A DNA stretch of 10,763 bases from Clostridia bacterium (GCA_017505675.1 JAFVOV010000049.1:1-10763); one strand, 5' to 3'; counted from the first letter of the stretch, positions 1 through 6,172 are shown. The notes: a model not told the origin generated them from the sequence alone. Made by a program: numbers and translations.

Positions 1-1789
1 CGTCACGCACTTCAAACGTTGCCCTGTCACGGATAAGACCGCCAGGTCCTAGCGCAGAGAGTTTTCTCTTGTGAGTAAGTTCTGCTATCGGGTTGGTTTG
101 GTCCATAAATTGTGAAAGTTGAGAAGAACCGAAGAATTCCTTAATTGCCGAACTTACGGGACGAACGTTGATTAAACCTTGCGGAGAAACTTCCTTGGGG
201 TCTTGGGTTGCCATTCTTTCTTTGATAACCCTTTCAAGTCTTGCAATACCGATACGGAATTGATTTTGTAAAAGTTCACCAACAGAACGAACACGACGGT
301 TACCCAGGTGGTCGATATTGTCAACGGAGTTAATATCGAAAGCAAGGTCCAAGTTTACGGAAATTGCCGCAACGATATCGTCAACCGTGATGTGTTTATG
401 ATTTAATTTTTCAATGAGCGGACGGAGCGTCTTTCTAGTTTCCGTGTCAACTTTTTCATTAACGCCTTCAGCAACAAGGTCGTAATACTTAACGCAAGCG
501 GTTACGAACTTAATTCTAGTTTCACGCGCCTTTTCGTCATTTTTCTTATCGTCAGGTTTTTCTTCCCCGCCGAGCGAACTTCTATCATCAAGATAGAAAA
601 GGTCGTTAATTTCTTTCTTTAAGATTTCAGCCGTTTCTTCAATGCCGTTTTCTTTAGCAACGGCGTTGACCGTTTCAGAGAATTTAAGCGTTGGGAAATA
701 AACGTATTTCAACAATCCTAAATTATCGGGGTTAATACCGGTAACTTCTTTATAGTTGACTACGTTGTTTGCAATAATTTTATGCTTTTCTCCGTTTACG
801 TCAGCATAGAATTCATTGATACCCGCGTCTTGAATTGCTTCTGCAACGGGTTTAGATATAATTTGACCTGCTTCAGCCAAAACTTCGCCGTCGGGGCTGA
901 TAACGTTTTCAAAAGATTTTAAGCCTACTATTCTAGCAGCAAGTCTTAAACGTCTGTTGAACTTATACCTACCAACTCTTGCCAAGTCGTATCTTCTTGC
1001 GTCGAAGAAAAGATTTTTAAGATGTTGTTTAACTGCGTCTTCGGTTGGGATTTCACCGGGTCTTAATCTCTTATAGAGTTCAATAAGACCGTCGCTTTCT
1101 GATTTTGCGGTATCTTTTTCAGCAGTATCGCTAATCATCTTGTTACCAGCGAACAAGGCATTTAAAGCGTCGTCACTACCAAAGCCGAGCGCACGTAAAA
1201 GAACGGTTGCAGTTAACTTTCTAGTTCTGTCAACGTGTACCCAAAGAACGTTTTGGGAATCTTGTTCAAATTCCAACCAAGCGCCCCTTGAAGGAATAAC
1301 GGTGGTGTCAAAAAGACGCTTACCAGACTTGTCCATTTCCGAGCCGTTATAAACGCCGGGTGAACGAACGAGTTGGGAAACGATAACCCTTTCCGCGCCG
1401 TTGATAATAAACGAGCCGTTATCGGTCATAAGCGGGAAGTCGCCCATAAATACTTCTTGGTCAACAACTTCGTCGGTAACCTTGTTGATAAGCCTTACCT
1501 TAACGCGTAACGGAAGCGCGTAAGTTGCATCCCTATCTCTACATTCTTTTTCCCCATATTTTGGTTTGCCTTCAAGGCTGTAATCCAAAAAGTACATTTC
1601 AAAGTGGTCTGAATAGTCTGTTATGGGTGAAAAGTCTTCAAGGACTTCGCCTATGCCGTCTTTAATAAAGGCGTCGTAGGAGTCTTTCTGAATTTTGACA
1701 AGATACGGAAGTTCAATTGCTTCTTTGATTTTGCTAAAAGTTCTTCTCTTAACCTTGCCGCATTCGATTTCAGGTAATATTCGTGTCAT
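1..1789 (-). CDS. rpoB: RNA polymerase beta subunit, N-terminal half (cut by window edge)
   Basis: This is the beta subunit of the core RNA polymerase, which forms one side of the active-site cleft and the rifamycin pocket. 596 complete residues are visible; the C-terminal half lies outside the window. The protein starts MTRILPEIECGKVKRRTF at 1789, with AAGGAG nine bases upstream (1799-1804). Recognisable blocks are the N-terminal protrusion, a lobe with RLRPGE, a DNIDNLGNRRVRSVGELL block, and the rifampicin region (FFGSSQLSQFMDQTNP, then THKRKLSALGPGG) near residues 550-584. Two oddities: the residue matching E. coli Arg529 is Lys576, and about 100 residues (366-466) between lobe blocks are clearly longer than in Bacillus subtilis, with a charged stretch GGEEKPDDKKNDEK at 407-420. 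The rifampicin-site His is residue 573, against 482 in B. subtilis. No rplL lies upstream; the next gene is divergent. Identity is certain. Confidence 0.97.
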   Translation of the reverse strand, partial: MTRILPEIECGKVKRRTFSKIKEAIELPYLVKIQKDSYDAFIKDGIGEVLEDFSPITDYSDHFEMYFLDYSLEGKPKYGEKECRDRDATYALPLRVKVRLINKVTDEVVDQEVFMGDFPLMTDNGSFIINGAERVIVSQLVRSPGVYNGSEMDKSGKRLFDTTVIPSRGAWLEFEQDSQNVLWVHVDRTRKLTATVLLRALGFGSDDALNALFAGNKMISDTAEKDTAKSESDGLIELYKRLRPGEIPTEDAVKQHLKNLFFDARRYDLARVGRYKFNRRLRLAARIVGLKSFENVISPDGEVLAEAGQIISKPVAEAIQDAGINEFYADVNGEKHKIIANNVVNYKEVTGINPDNLGLLKYVYFPTLKFSETVNAVAKENGIEETAEILKKEINDLFYLDDRSSLGGEEKPDDKKNDEKARETRIKFVTACVKYYDLVAEGVNEKVDTETRKTLRPLIEKLNHKHITVDDIVAAISVNLDLAFDINSVDNIDHLGNRRVRSVGELLQNQFRIGIARLERVIKERMATQDPKEVSPQGLINVRPVSSAIKEFFGSSQLSQFMDQTNPIAELTHKRKLSALGPGGLIRDRATFEVRD

Positions 1790-1835
1790 CGAAACACACT
1801 CCTTAAAAAAATTTACTGTTTATTTGCCAACGTTG

Positions 1836-1864
1836 TTTACAAAACAAATATTTTGTTGTATAAT
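1836..1864 (+). promoter_or_regulatory. Candidate plus-strand promoter upstream of rqcP-ispDF
   Basis: TTTACA (1836-1841), 17 bases, then a perfect TATAAT (1859-1864). Transcription would start near 1871 and run about 245 bases to rqcP. A weaker alternative lies closer: TTGAAA (1955-1960), 17 bases, TATTAA (1978-1983). The DNA is very AT-rich, so chance matches are likely. If the first is real, the rqcP and rpoB leaders overlap antisense for about 125 bases. Confidence 0.35.
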
Positions 1865-2004
1865 AACATTCGTCGGTGTTAGGTCGATATTTTATTTTTA
1901 CATCCTTTTCTTTAGAAAAAGCGCAAAAAAACCATTATTTTTTTGCTAATTTTTTTGAAAAAGGCGATAAAACTCGATATTAACCTATCATAATACATTT
2001 TATT

Positions 2005-2033
2005 ATACTAACCCATTCGGTCAAGAAAGTCAA
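2005..2033 (-). promoter_or_regulatory. Probable rpoB promoter
   Basis: On the minus strand, TTGACT (2028-2033) is followed after 17 bases by TAGTAT (2005-2010). A perfect TATAAT overlaps it (2002-2007), but at 20-base spacing. Transcription would begin near 1995-1998, giving a leader of about 205 bases before the rpoB start. No rplJ-rplL genes lie upstream on this strand, so rpoB needs a promoter here. Read from sequence only. Confidence 0.6.
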
Positions 2034-2114
2034 GCGATTATCACAATATTTTAAATTTTTTTTACTTTACGACATTTTTTGACAAAAAATTTTCAAAGGC
2101 AAGGTTATAAATTT

Positions 2115-2360
2115 ATGCGTATAGACAAATTTTTGAAAGTTTCAAGACTACTTAAACGCAGAACTTTAGCCGCCGAAGCGTGTGACGGCGGTAGAGTAAG
2201 CGTAAACGGGCGTTCAGTTAAGCCTTCTTATAATATTAAAGTTGGTGACGTGGTAGAAATCGGTTTTAACAGCGGTGCAGTTAAATTTGAAGTTTTGTTA
2301 ATCAAAGAAACCGTACGAAAAGAAGAAGCGGAAAATCTTTATAGAATTATAACGGAGTAA
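2115..2360 (+). CDS. rqcP: RqcP (YabO/Hsp15-type) S4-domain ribosome quality-control protein
   Basis: A small S4-type RNA-binding protein of 81 residues. The family binds stalled 50S subunits and works with RqcH in C-terminal alanine tailing of nascent chains in Bacillota. The start MRIDKFLKVSRLLKRRTLA is nearly identical to the Bacillus protein, and DGGRVSVNGRSVKPSYNIKVGD forms the S4 fold; it ends KKEEAxNxYxI as the family does. I chose the ATG at 2115: it matches the family N-terminus and has AAGG ten bases upstream. A longer reading from a TTG at 2079 adds 12 unrelated residues. The stop lies three bases before ispDF, so the two are very probably co-transcribed and perhaps translationally coupled. 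Length is close to the usual 85-90 residues. Confidence 0.9.
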   Translation: MRIDKFLKVSRLLKRRTLAAEACDGGRVSVNGRSVKPSYNIKVGDVVEIGFNSGAVKFEVLLIKETVRKEEAENLYRIITE

Positions 2361-2363
2361 AAT

Positions 2364-3479
2364 ATGAAAGTTACCTTAATTCTTGCGTGCGCAGGTAAAG
2401 GCGAACGCGCAGGTTTTAACAAAAATAAACTACTCGTTGAAATAAACGGAAAAACCACTTTAGAACGCACCCTTGAAGTTTTTAAAAATAGCAGACTTAT
2501 AAATCAATATATTATAACCGCAAGCGAAAGTGATTTTGATTTAATTAAAAGTTTATGCGGGGCGGACTGTGAAATCGTTTTGGGCGGAAAAACCCGCACG
2601 CAGTCAGTAAACAACGCGCTCGAAAAAGCGACTGGCGAAATAGTGCTTATCCACGACGGCGCGCGCCCGTTCGTTACGGAAAAGATTATAAGCGACTGTA
2701 TTGACTGCGCTAAAAAGTTTGGCGGAGCAATACCCGTTATCCCTTCCCCCAACACTTTGGTTAAAGCAGAAGACGGAACGGCAACTAAATATTTAGGCAA
2801 AAGCGGTATTTTTGCAGTACACACCCCGCAAGGTTTTAAAACCGAACTTATAAAAAAGGCTTACGCTTTAGCAGGCGATAAAACTTTTAACGACGACGGC
2901 GAAGTTTATAAAGAATATATCGGTGAACTTAAAACTTTTAACAGTAGCGCTAAAAACGTAAAACTCACCTACCCCGAAGATTTTACTTTTGAAGAAGAAA
3001 AAACCCCGCGTTTCGGCACGGGTTTTGACTGTCATAAATTAGTGGAAAATAGAAAACTTATTTTAGGCGGAATTGAAATTCCACATACCAAAGGACTTTT
3101 AGGTCACTCTGATGCAGACGTTTTAACCCACGCCGTTATGGATGCAATTTTATCCGCGCTTTCAATGCGTGATATAGGTTATCATTTTAGCGATAAAGAC
3201 CCTAAATATAAAGATGCAAACAGTATGGAACTTTTAGCAAAAGTTCTAATAATGATAAACGATAAAGGCTATAAAGTAGACAGCGTTTCAGCAACAATAA
3301 TGGCGGAAAAGCCAAAACTACTAAACCATATACCAGTAATAACCGAAAATTTAGCAAAAGCATTAAATATACCAACTTCTAAACTAGGTATAGGCGCAAC
3401 CACGCTTGAAGGTTTAGGGTTCGTTGGCAGAGAAGAAGGAATATGCGTTCACGCCACCGCCGTTTTAATTAAAGCGTAA
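2364..3479 (+). CDS. ispDF: Bifunctional IspD-IspF: MEP cytidylyltransferase and MEcPP synthase
   Basis: A fused enzyme of 371 residues catalysing two steps of the non-mevalonate isoprenoid pathway. The N-terminal part (about 1-212) is IspD, which couples CTP to 2-C-methyl-D-erythritol 4-phosphate: nucleotide loop LACAGKGERAG (8-17) with NKNKLL, HDGARPF (97-103), TPQGF (154-158), NDDGEV (176-181) and NVKLTYPEDF (198-207). The C-terminal part (about 215-371) is IspF, the cyclodiphosphate synthase: metal ligands Asp222, His224 (GFDCH) and His256, substrate loop GHSDAD (247-252), DIGYHFSDKDP, and GATTLEGLGF with GREEGI near the end. Both halves look intact; the linker is only a few residues. IspE, the step between, is not in the window. 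GGAG six bases upstream supports the ATG at 2364, three bases after the rqcP stop. Confidence 0.95.
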   Translation: MKVTLILACAGKGERAGFNKNKLLVEINGKTTLERTLEVFKNSRLINQYIITASESDFDLIKSLCGADCEIVLGGKTRTQSVNNALEKATGEIVLIHDGARPFVTEKIISDCIDCAKKFGGAIPVIPSPNTLVKAEDGTATKYLGKSGIFAVHTPQGFKTELIKKAYALAGDKTFNDDGEVYKEYIGELKTFNSSAKNVKLTYPEDFTFEEEKTPRFGTGFDCHKLVENRKLILGGIEIPHTKGLLGHSDADVLTHAVMDAILSALSMRDIGYHFSDKDPKYKDANSMELLAKVLIMINDKGYKVDSVSATIMAEKPKLLNHIPVITENLAKALNIPTSKLGIGATTLEGLGFVGREEGICVHATAVLIKA

Positions 3480-3497
3480 TTTAACAAAAAAAAGAAT

Positions 3498-3531
3498 AAG
3501 CCGTGAGAATTAACTCACGGCTTTACTTTTT
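3498..3531. terminator. Bidirectional terminator between ispDF and the PAP2 gene
   Basis: Ten-base stem AAGCCGTGAG (3498-3507) / CTCACGGCTT (3514-3523) with loop AATTAA. It is followed by TACTTTTT on the plus strand; the A-run before it gives a T-run on the minus strand. It lies exactly between two converging stop codons. Confidence 0.9.
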
Positions 3532-3535
3532 AACG

Positions 3536-4198
3536 TTATTCAACTGAATCGGTTTTTTCTTTCTTTTTAAACAAACTCCAATTTAAACAAAACTCGCAAA
3601 ATTTATTATCCGAATATTTATTTAATAAGGTATAAATTAACTTGGTAATAAAGAATGCTATAACTCCCGATACCGCGCCAACTATAATTCCGGCTATTAC
3701 GTCGGTTGCATAATGCGCTATCAAGTAAATTCTTGAAACACCCATAAGTAGCACGCCCACAAAACCAACCCAACTCCATTTTTTATTACATAGAATAAAT
3801 AACGCTGTCATTGCCGCCGTTATAGCCGTCATATGCCCTGACGGAAAAGAATATCCGTCTTCTTCAGGACTCCCTACGAACTTCCAAAACTCTGCAAATT
3901 CTAAACTTTCTTCAAACGGGCGCGGACGAGCAATTATATCTTTTAATATTAAGTTCGTTAAAATCGCTCCACACGCAACAGCGCCAAACATACATATCCC
4001 TAATTTCCTTGTTTTAGCAAACAGCATTAAAACTATTGCCACCGCAAAGAAAATTAAACCTTTTTCACCCATCAACGTTATAATTTTAAATAAAGGCGTA
4101 AATATAGAACCTGCCGATTCCGCTAAATTATTCATTGTCTTAAATATTCCACTGTCAAAAGTGTAAAAAGTCGTGTTTAAAAATTCAAGCATAACCAT
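3536..4198 (-). CDS. PAP2-superfamily membrane phosphatase (PgpB/BcrC-like)
   Basis: An integral-membrane lipid phosphatase of 220 residues. All three signature motifs are present with correct spacing: K86-x6-R93-P94 (KDIIARPRP), P119-S-G-H122 (YSFPSGHMTA) and S155-R156-x5-H162-x3-D166 (SRIYLIAHYATD). His122 and His162 are the expected nucleophile and proton donor. Hydrophobic segments near 47-61, 66-86, 124-138, 142-153 and 167-192 fit the usual multi-pass core; the C-terminus is charged. The family removes phosphate from undecaprenyl pyrophosphate, phosphatidylglycerol phosphate or phosphatidate; the substrate cannot be told from sequence. AAAGGAG five bases upstream supports the first ATG, though an in-frame ATG two codons on is possible. 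It follows the lipoprotein gene by 26 bases and probably shares its promoter. Confidence 0.9.
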   Translation of the reverse strand: MVMLEFLNTTFYTFDSGIFKTMNNLAESAGSIFTPLFKIITLMGEKGLIFFAVAIVLMLFAKTRKLGICMFGAVACGAILTNLILKDIIARPRPFEESLEFAEFWKFVGSPEEDGYSFPSGHMTAITAAMTALFILCNKKWSWVGFVGVLLMGVSRIYLIAHYATDVIAGIIVGAVSGVIAFFITKLIYTLLNKYSDNKFCEFCLNWSLFKKKEKTDSVE

Positions 4199-4224
4199 AT
4201 TTTCTCCTTTGTTTTAACGTATCC

Positions 4225-5790
4225 TTACGCTAGATTTTTAAGTTCTTCAGGCAATTCAATAGAAACGTCTTCACCGTATTTAATAATTACATCACTATAC
4301 TCGTCATTTAATCTAGTATCAGTAAATTTAATTTTAACAATTCTTCCGTTTTGAATAGTGCAACGACAAACAAGATTTTCCACAAGTACAGTATAAGTAT
4401 CCGTTTCTGCATCGTAAACTGCTTCAAGTCCAGTTAGTTCATTGTAAAAACTTTTTAATGAATCGTATTCGTCTGCCATACTCACATACTCCTCGAGTTC
4501 CGTTTCGTCATATTTAGTCCACCCACTGTTATAATGTCCGTTCTCTATGCCGTCACCAATTCTTATTTCATTATAAAAACCAACATAATCATCACCTTGC
4601 TTTATTATATATGTTTCTTGATAATAAACACCTAAATAATAATGTTTTTCTTCTTCATAAATTCGTACAACATTCGCACTAGATGATATTGCGGCAAACA
4701 TAACATCTCGTTCGCCTGTTTCCCACGACCAGTTTAAATTTTCATCAAATAAACCAACGTTTAGATTTGCTATAGCAACTTCCCATTCGCCGTAACGGCA
4801 AACGGTACAAATACCGCCGTCTAAAGTATGTTCTGCTTTATCTTTTACTTCATTATCATGCGGGCAAGTAGAAGCGTGCCAGTGGTAACTTTCATCTTTA
4901 GTCCATTCCGTGCTAAAGGTATGTTCGTGCTTGATTTCTTTGGGTATTTCAAACACCGCGTCTTCGCCGTACTTTATATTTATAATACCGTATACGGTTT
5001 CACCTTCACCTGCTTCTATCTTGATTATTCTTCCGTTTTCTATCGTACAATGCATAAATTCGTCTACATTATTCACAATATAGGTTTTCGTTTCTGCATT
5101 ATAAACTGCTTCAAGTCCGTTTAGTTGGTTATATATATTTTTTAATGAAGCATACGTTTCCATCATAACCAAAGTTTGCCCAACGTCTGCTTCAGTCGCA
5201 TTTAAACTACTATTCCAACCACCATTACCATCATTTGCATATCCGTCATAGTAACCGTCGCATTTTTCTATATATATTTCTTCGTCATAACTGTAAAAAT
5301 ATATTAAATTTGCATTAGATTTTATTTCGGTTTCCTTTATACCAGCGACAATGGTTTCATACGCCCAATTTATGTTTTCATCAAATAACCCTACGTTTAG
5401 ATTTGCAACGGCAAATTCCCACTCGTTATAATTACAAACGGTACAATTTCCACCGTCCATAGTATGCTCCGCTTTATCTACGACTTCCGTTTCGTGCCCA
5501 CAAGTTGCCGCGTGCCAGTGGTAACCACCGTCTTTTGACCATTCAGATGAAAATTGATGTTCGTGGTAACCGCAAACGGTACAATTTCCATCATCCATAG
5601 TGTGTTCTGCTTTGTCTGCAATTTCCGTTTCGTGTTCGCAAGTTGCAGAGTGCCAGTGATAATTTGCGTCGTTCGCCCAAGTGGTTGCAAACGAATGCTC
5701 GTGCGGTGGCGTACAAGCGGTAATACCTAAAACCAACGTTAAAGTTAGCATAAGCAATATAATAGTTAAAAAATTACTTTTTTTTGACAT
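4225..5790 (-). CDS. Repetitive His/Cys-rich lipoprotein of unknown function
   Basis: A 521-residue predicted surface lipoprotein. A basic N-terminus and hydrophobic segment (7-22) lead to lipobox ITAC with Cys26 as the lipidation site. The mature part reads A1-A2-B1-A3-B2. The A modules (30-75, 76-121, 288-333) are each exactly 46 residues with fixed spacing of nine His/Cys: HEH, YHWH, TCxH, EHT and CTVC. The B modules (about 122-287 and 334-519) both start WEF/VAxANLNVGLFDEN, share a GLEAVYxAETxTY block and CTIxNGRIxKI, and end IKYGEDxxxEIP/LPEE. I recognise this style of His/Cys module from Clostridia surface proteins but know no established function. Metal binding by A and a LolA/LppX-like beta fold for B are guesses. 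Ribosome site AAAGGAGG (5798-5805) is strong. It is followed by the PAP2 gene and is divergent from the XRE regulator. Confidence 0.85.
   Translation of the reverse strand: MSKKSNFLTIILLMLTLTLVLGITACTPPHEHSFATTWANDANYHWHSATCEHETEIADKAEHTMDDGNCTVCGYHEHQFSSEWSKDGGYHWHAATCGHETEVVDKAEHTMDGGNCTVCNYNEWEFAVANLNVGLFDENINWAYETIVAGIKETEIKSNANLIYFYSYDEEIYIEKCDGYYDGYANDGNGGWNSSLNATEADVGQTLVMMETYASLKNIYNQLNGLEAVYNAETKTYIVNNVDEFMHCTIENGRIIKIEAGEGETVYGIINIKYGEDAVFEIPKEIKHEHTFSTEWTKDESYHWHASTCPHDNEVKDKAEHTLDGGICTVCRYGEWEVAIANLNVGLFDENLNWSWETGERDVMFAAISSSANVVRIYEEEKHYYLGVYYQETYIIKQGDDYVGFYNEIRIGDGIENGHYNSGWTKYDETELEEYVSMADEYDSLKSFYNELTGLEAVYDAETDTYTVLVENLVCRCTIQNGRIVKIKFTDTRLNDEYSDVIIKYGEDVSIELPEELKNLA
4792..4929 (-). 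repeat. Coding repeat A3 of the lipoprotein (46-residue module)
   Basis: Third copy, residues 288-333, separated from A2 by module B1. The same nine His/Cys positions are kept. A2-B1 and A3-B2 together look like a larger duplicated unit. Confidence 0.88.
5428..5565 (-). repeat. Coding repeat A2 of the lipoprotein (46-residue module)
   Basis: Second copy, residues 76-121, abutting A1 without a linker. All nine His/Cys positions are kept (His76, 78, 91, 93, Cys97, His99, His109, Cys116, Cys119). Confidence 0.9.
5566..5703 (-). repeat. Coding repeat A1 of the lipoprotein (46-residue module)
   Basis: First of three 138-bp coding repeats, residues 30-75. Candidate ligands are His30, 32, 45, 47, Cys51, His53, His63, Cys70 and Cys73. 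It is directly joined to A2 and clearly similar at DNA level, with shared blocks such as ACGGTACAATTTCCA, so it probably arose by tandem duplication. Confidence 0.9.
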
Positions 5791-5821
5791 AAAAATGCCT
5801 CCTTTGTGTTTATTTTACTAA

Positions 5822-5850
5822 ATTATACATCATTTTATGATGTAAGTCAA
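5822..5850 (-). promoter_or_regulatory. Lipoprotein-PAP2 promoter
   Basis: On the minus strand TTGACT (5845-5850) is followed after exactly 17 bases by a perfect TATAAT (5822-5827). Transcription should start near 5815, about 25 bases before the ATG. The 17-base spacer is almost wholly occupied by an inverted repeat. Confidence 0.8.
5826..5844. promoter_or_regulatory. Putative operator of the divergent XRE regulator
   Basis: A perfect 19-bp inverted repeat, TACATCAT-ttt-ATGATGTA, fills the space between -10 and -35 of the lipoprotein promoter. A third half-site, TGATGTA, lies at 5860-5866, 22 bp (about two helical turns) from the matching half-site at 5838, and just upstream of a plus-strand TATAAT. 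A dimer bound here would block the lipoprotein promoter. That the adjacent XRE protein is the binder is inference. Confidence 0.7.
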
Positions 5851-5859
5851 GCCGTTTTG

Positions 5860-5876
5860 TGATGTATTTTTATAAT
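5860..5876 (+). promoter_or_regulatory. Probable -10 element of the regulator gene with an operator half-site
   Basis: TATAAT at 5871-5876 lies 33 bases before the regulator ATG. No good -35 is visible at 16-18 bases. TGATGTA at 5860-5866 would sit within this promoter, suggesting autoregulation. Confidence 0.4.
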
Positions 5877-5908
5877 ATAAATGCAACATATTAACAAAGG
5901 GGAATGAA

Positions 5909-6124
5909 ATGAGCGTTAAATATGAAGTTGGTAAGCGATTAAAAGAAGCCAGAAGAAACGTGGGGCTTACACAACGGCAAGTTGCAGAAAAATTGTTTAT
6001 GACACAACAACAATACAGCAGATTTGAAAACGGGGTGTTTGAATTAAATTACGAACAACTTATATTTTTATGCAAGTTATATGACGTTTCCGCCGATTAC
6101 TTACTAGGTCTTGCAACTTTTTAA
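5909..6124 (+). CDS. Small XRE-family (Cro/C1-type) DNA-binding regulator
   Basis: A 71-residue protein made almost only of a Cro/C1-type helix-turn-helix domain. Residues 7-66 hold the five-helix fold: VGKRLKEARRNVGLTQRQVAEKL, then the recognition segment MTQQQYSRFENG (31-42), and the usual ending LxxLCKLYDVSADYLLGL. There is no sensor, protease or dimerisation extension, so any signal must come through another partner or through changes in protein level. The start follows AAAGGGG (six-base spacing). It is divergent from the lipoprotein-PAP2 pair, and inverted-repeat half-sites lie between them, so a local repressor is likely. Two hairpins follow the stop. Family assignment is secure; the target is inferred. 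Confidence 0.92.
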   Translation: MSVKYEVGKRLKEARRNVGLTQRQVAEKLFMTQQQYSRFENGVFELNYEQLIFLCKLYDVSADYLLGLATF

Positions 6125-6132
6125 AAATAAAT

Positions 6133-6160
6133 ATGCCCAACGATAGTCGGGCATTAAAAA
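6133..6160 (+). terminator. Hairpin just after the XRE gene, possible weak terminator
   Basis: ATGCCC (6133-6138) pairs with GGGCAT (6149-6154), with two more pairs possible inside (AC/GT, one mismatch, GATA loop). The tail TAAAAATTT is poor in T, so it may act only together with the next hairpin. Confidence 0.5.
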
Positions 6161-6172
6161 TTTAATATGCTA

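Larger units (their letters stand above)
1790..2114. other. AT-rich divergent intergenic region between rpoB and rqcP
   Basis: About 325 bases without a convincing gene. It holds the rpoB ribosome site (1799-1804), the candidate promoters listed separately, and an A/T hairpin with arms 1923-1931 and 1938-1946 followed on the plus strand by TAATTTTTTT, which could be a weak attenuator. AACAAA/TTTGTT inverted repeats occur near 1843-1858. No T-box, L10-leader or riboswitch architecture was recognised. Confidence 0.5.

Noticed and set aside
1695..1949. 84-codon plus-strand reading frame with a hydrophobic C-terminal half
   Set aside because: It is antisense to the rpoB 5' end and runs into the AT-rich leader; composition alone explains the hydrophobic residues.
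1912..1998. Possible 28-codon leader peptide upstream of rpoB (minus strand, hydrophobic and lysine-rich)
   Set aside because: Its ATG would sit at the predicted transcript start with no ribosome site, and frames this short are expected by chance in such AT-rich DNA.
2079..2114. N-terminal extension of RqcP from a TTG codon (12 extra residues), and a TTGACA at the same place read as a -35 element
   Set aside because: The extra residues do not belong to the family, whose proteins begin MRxDKFLK at 2115. The TTGACA has no -10 at proper distance, and a start there would fall at or inside the gene.
4828..5124. 98-codon plus-strand frame rich in Phe and Tyr
   Set aside because: It is the antisense shadow of the lipoprotein gene, which has a signal peptide, ribosome site and repeats on the other strand.
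5428..5703. Tandem 138-bp repeats resembling a minisatellite or array
   Set aside because: They are in-frame coding repeats of the lipoprotein; the unit is far longer than CRISPR repeats and there are no spacers.
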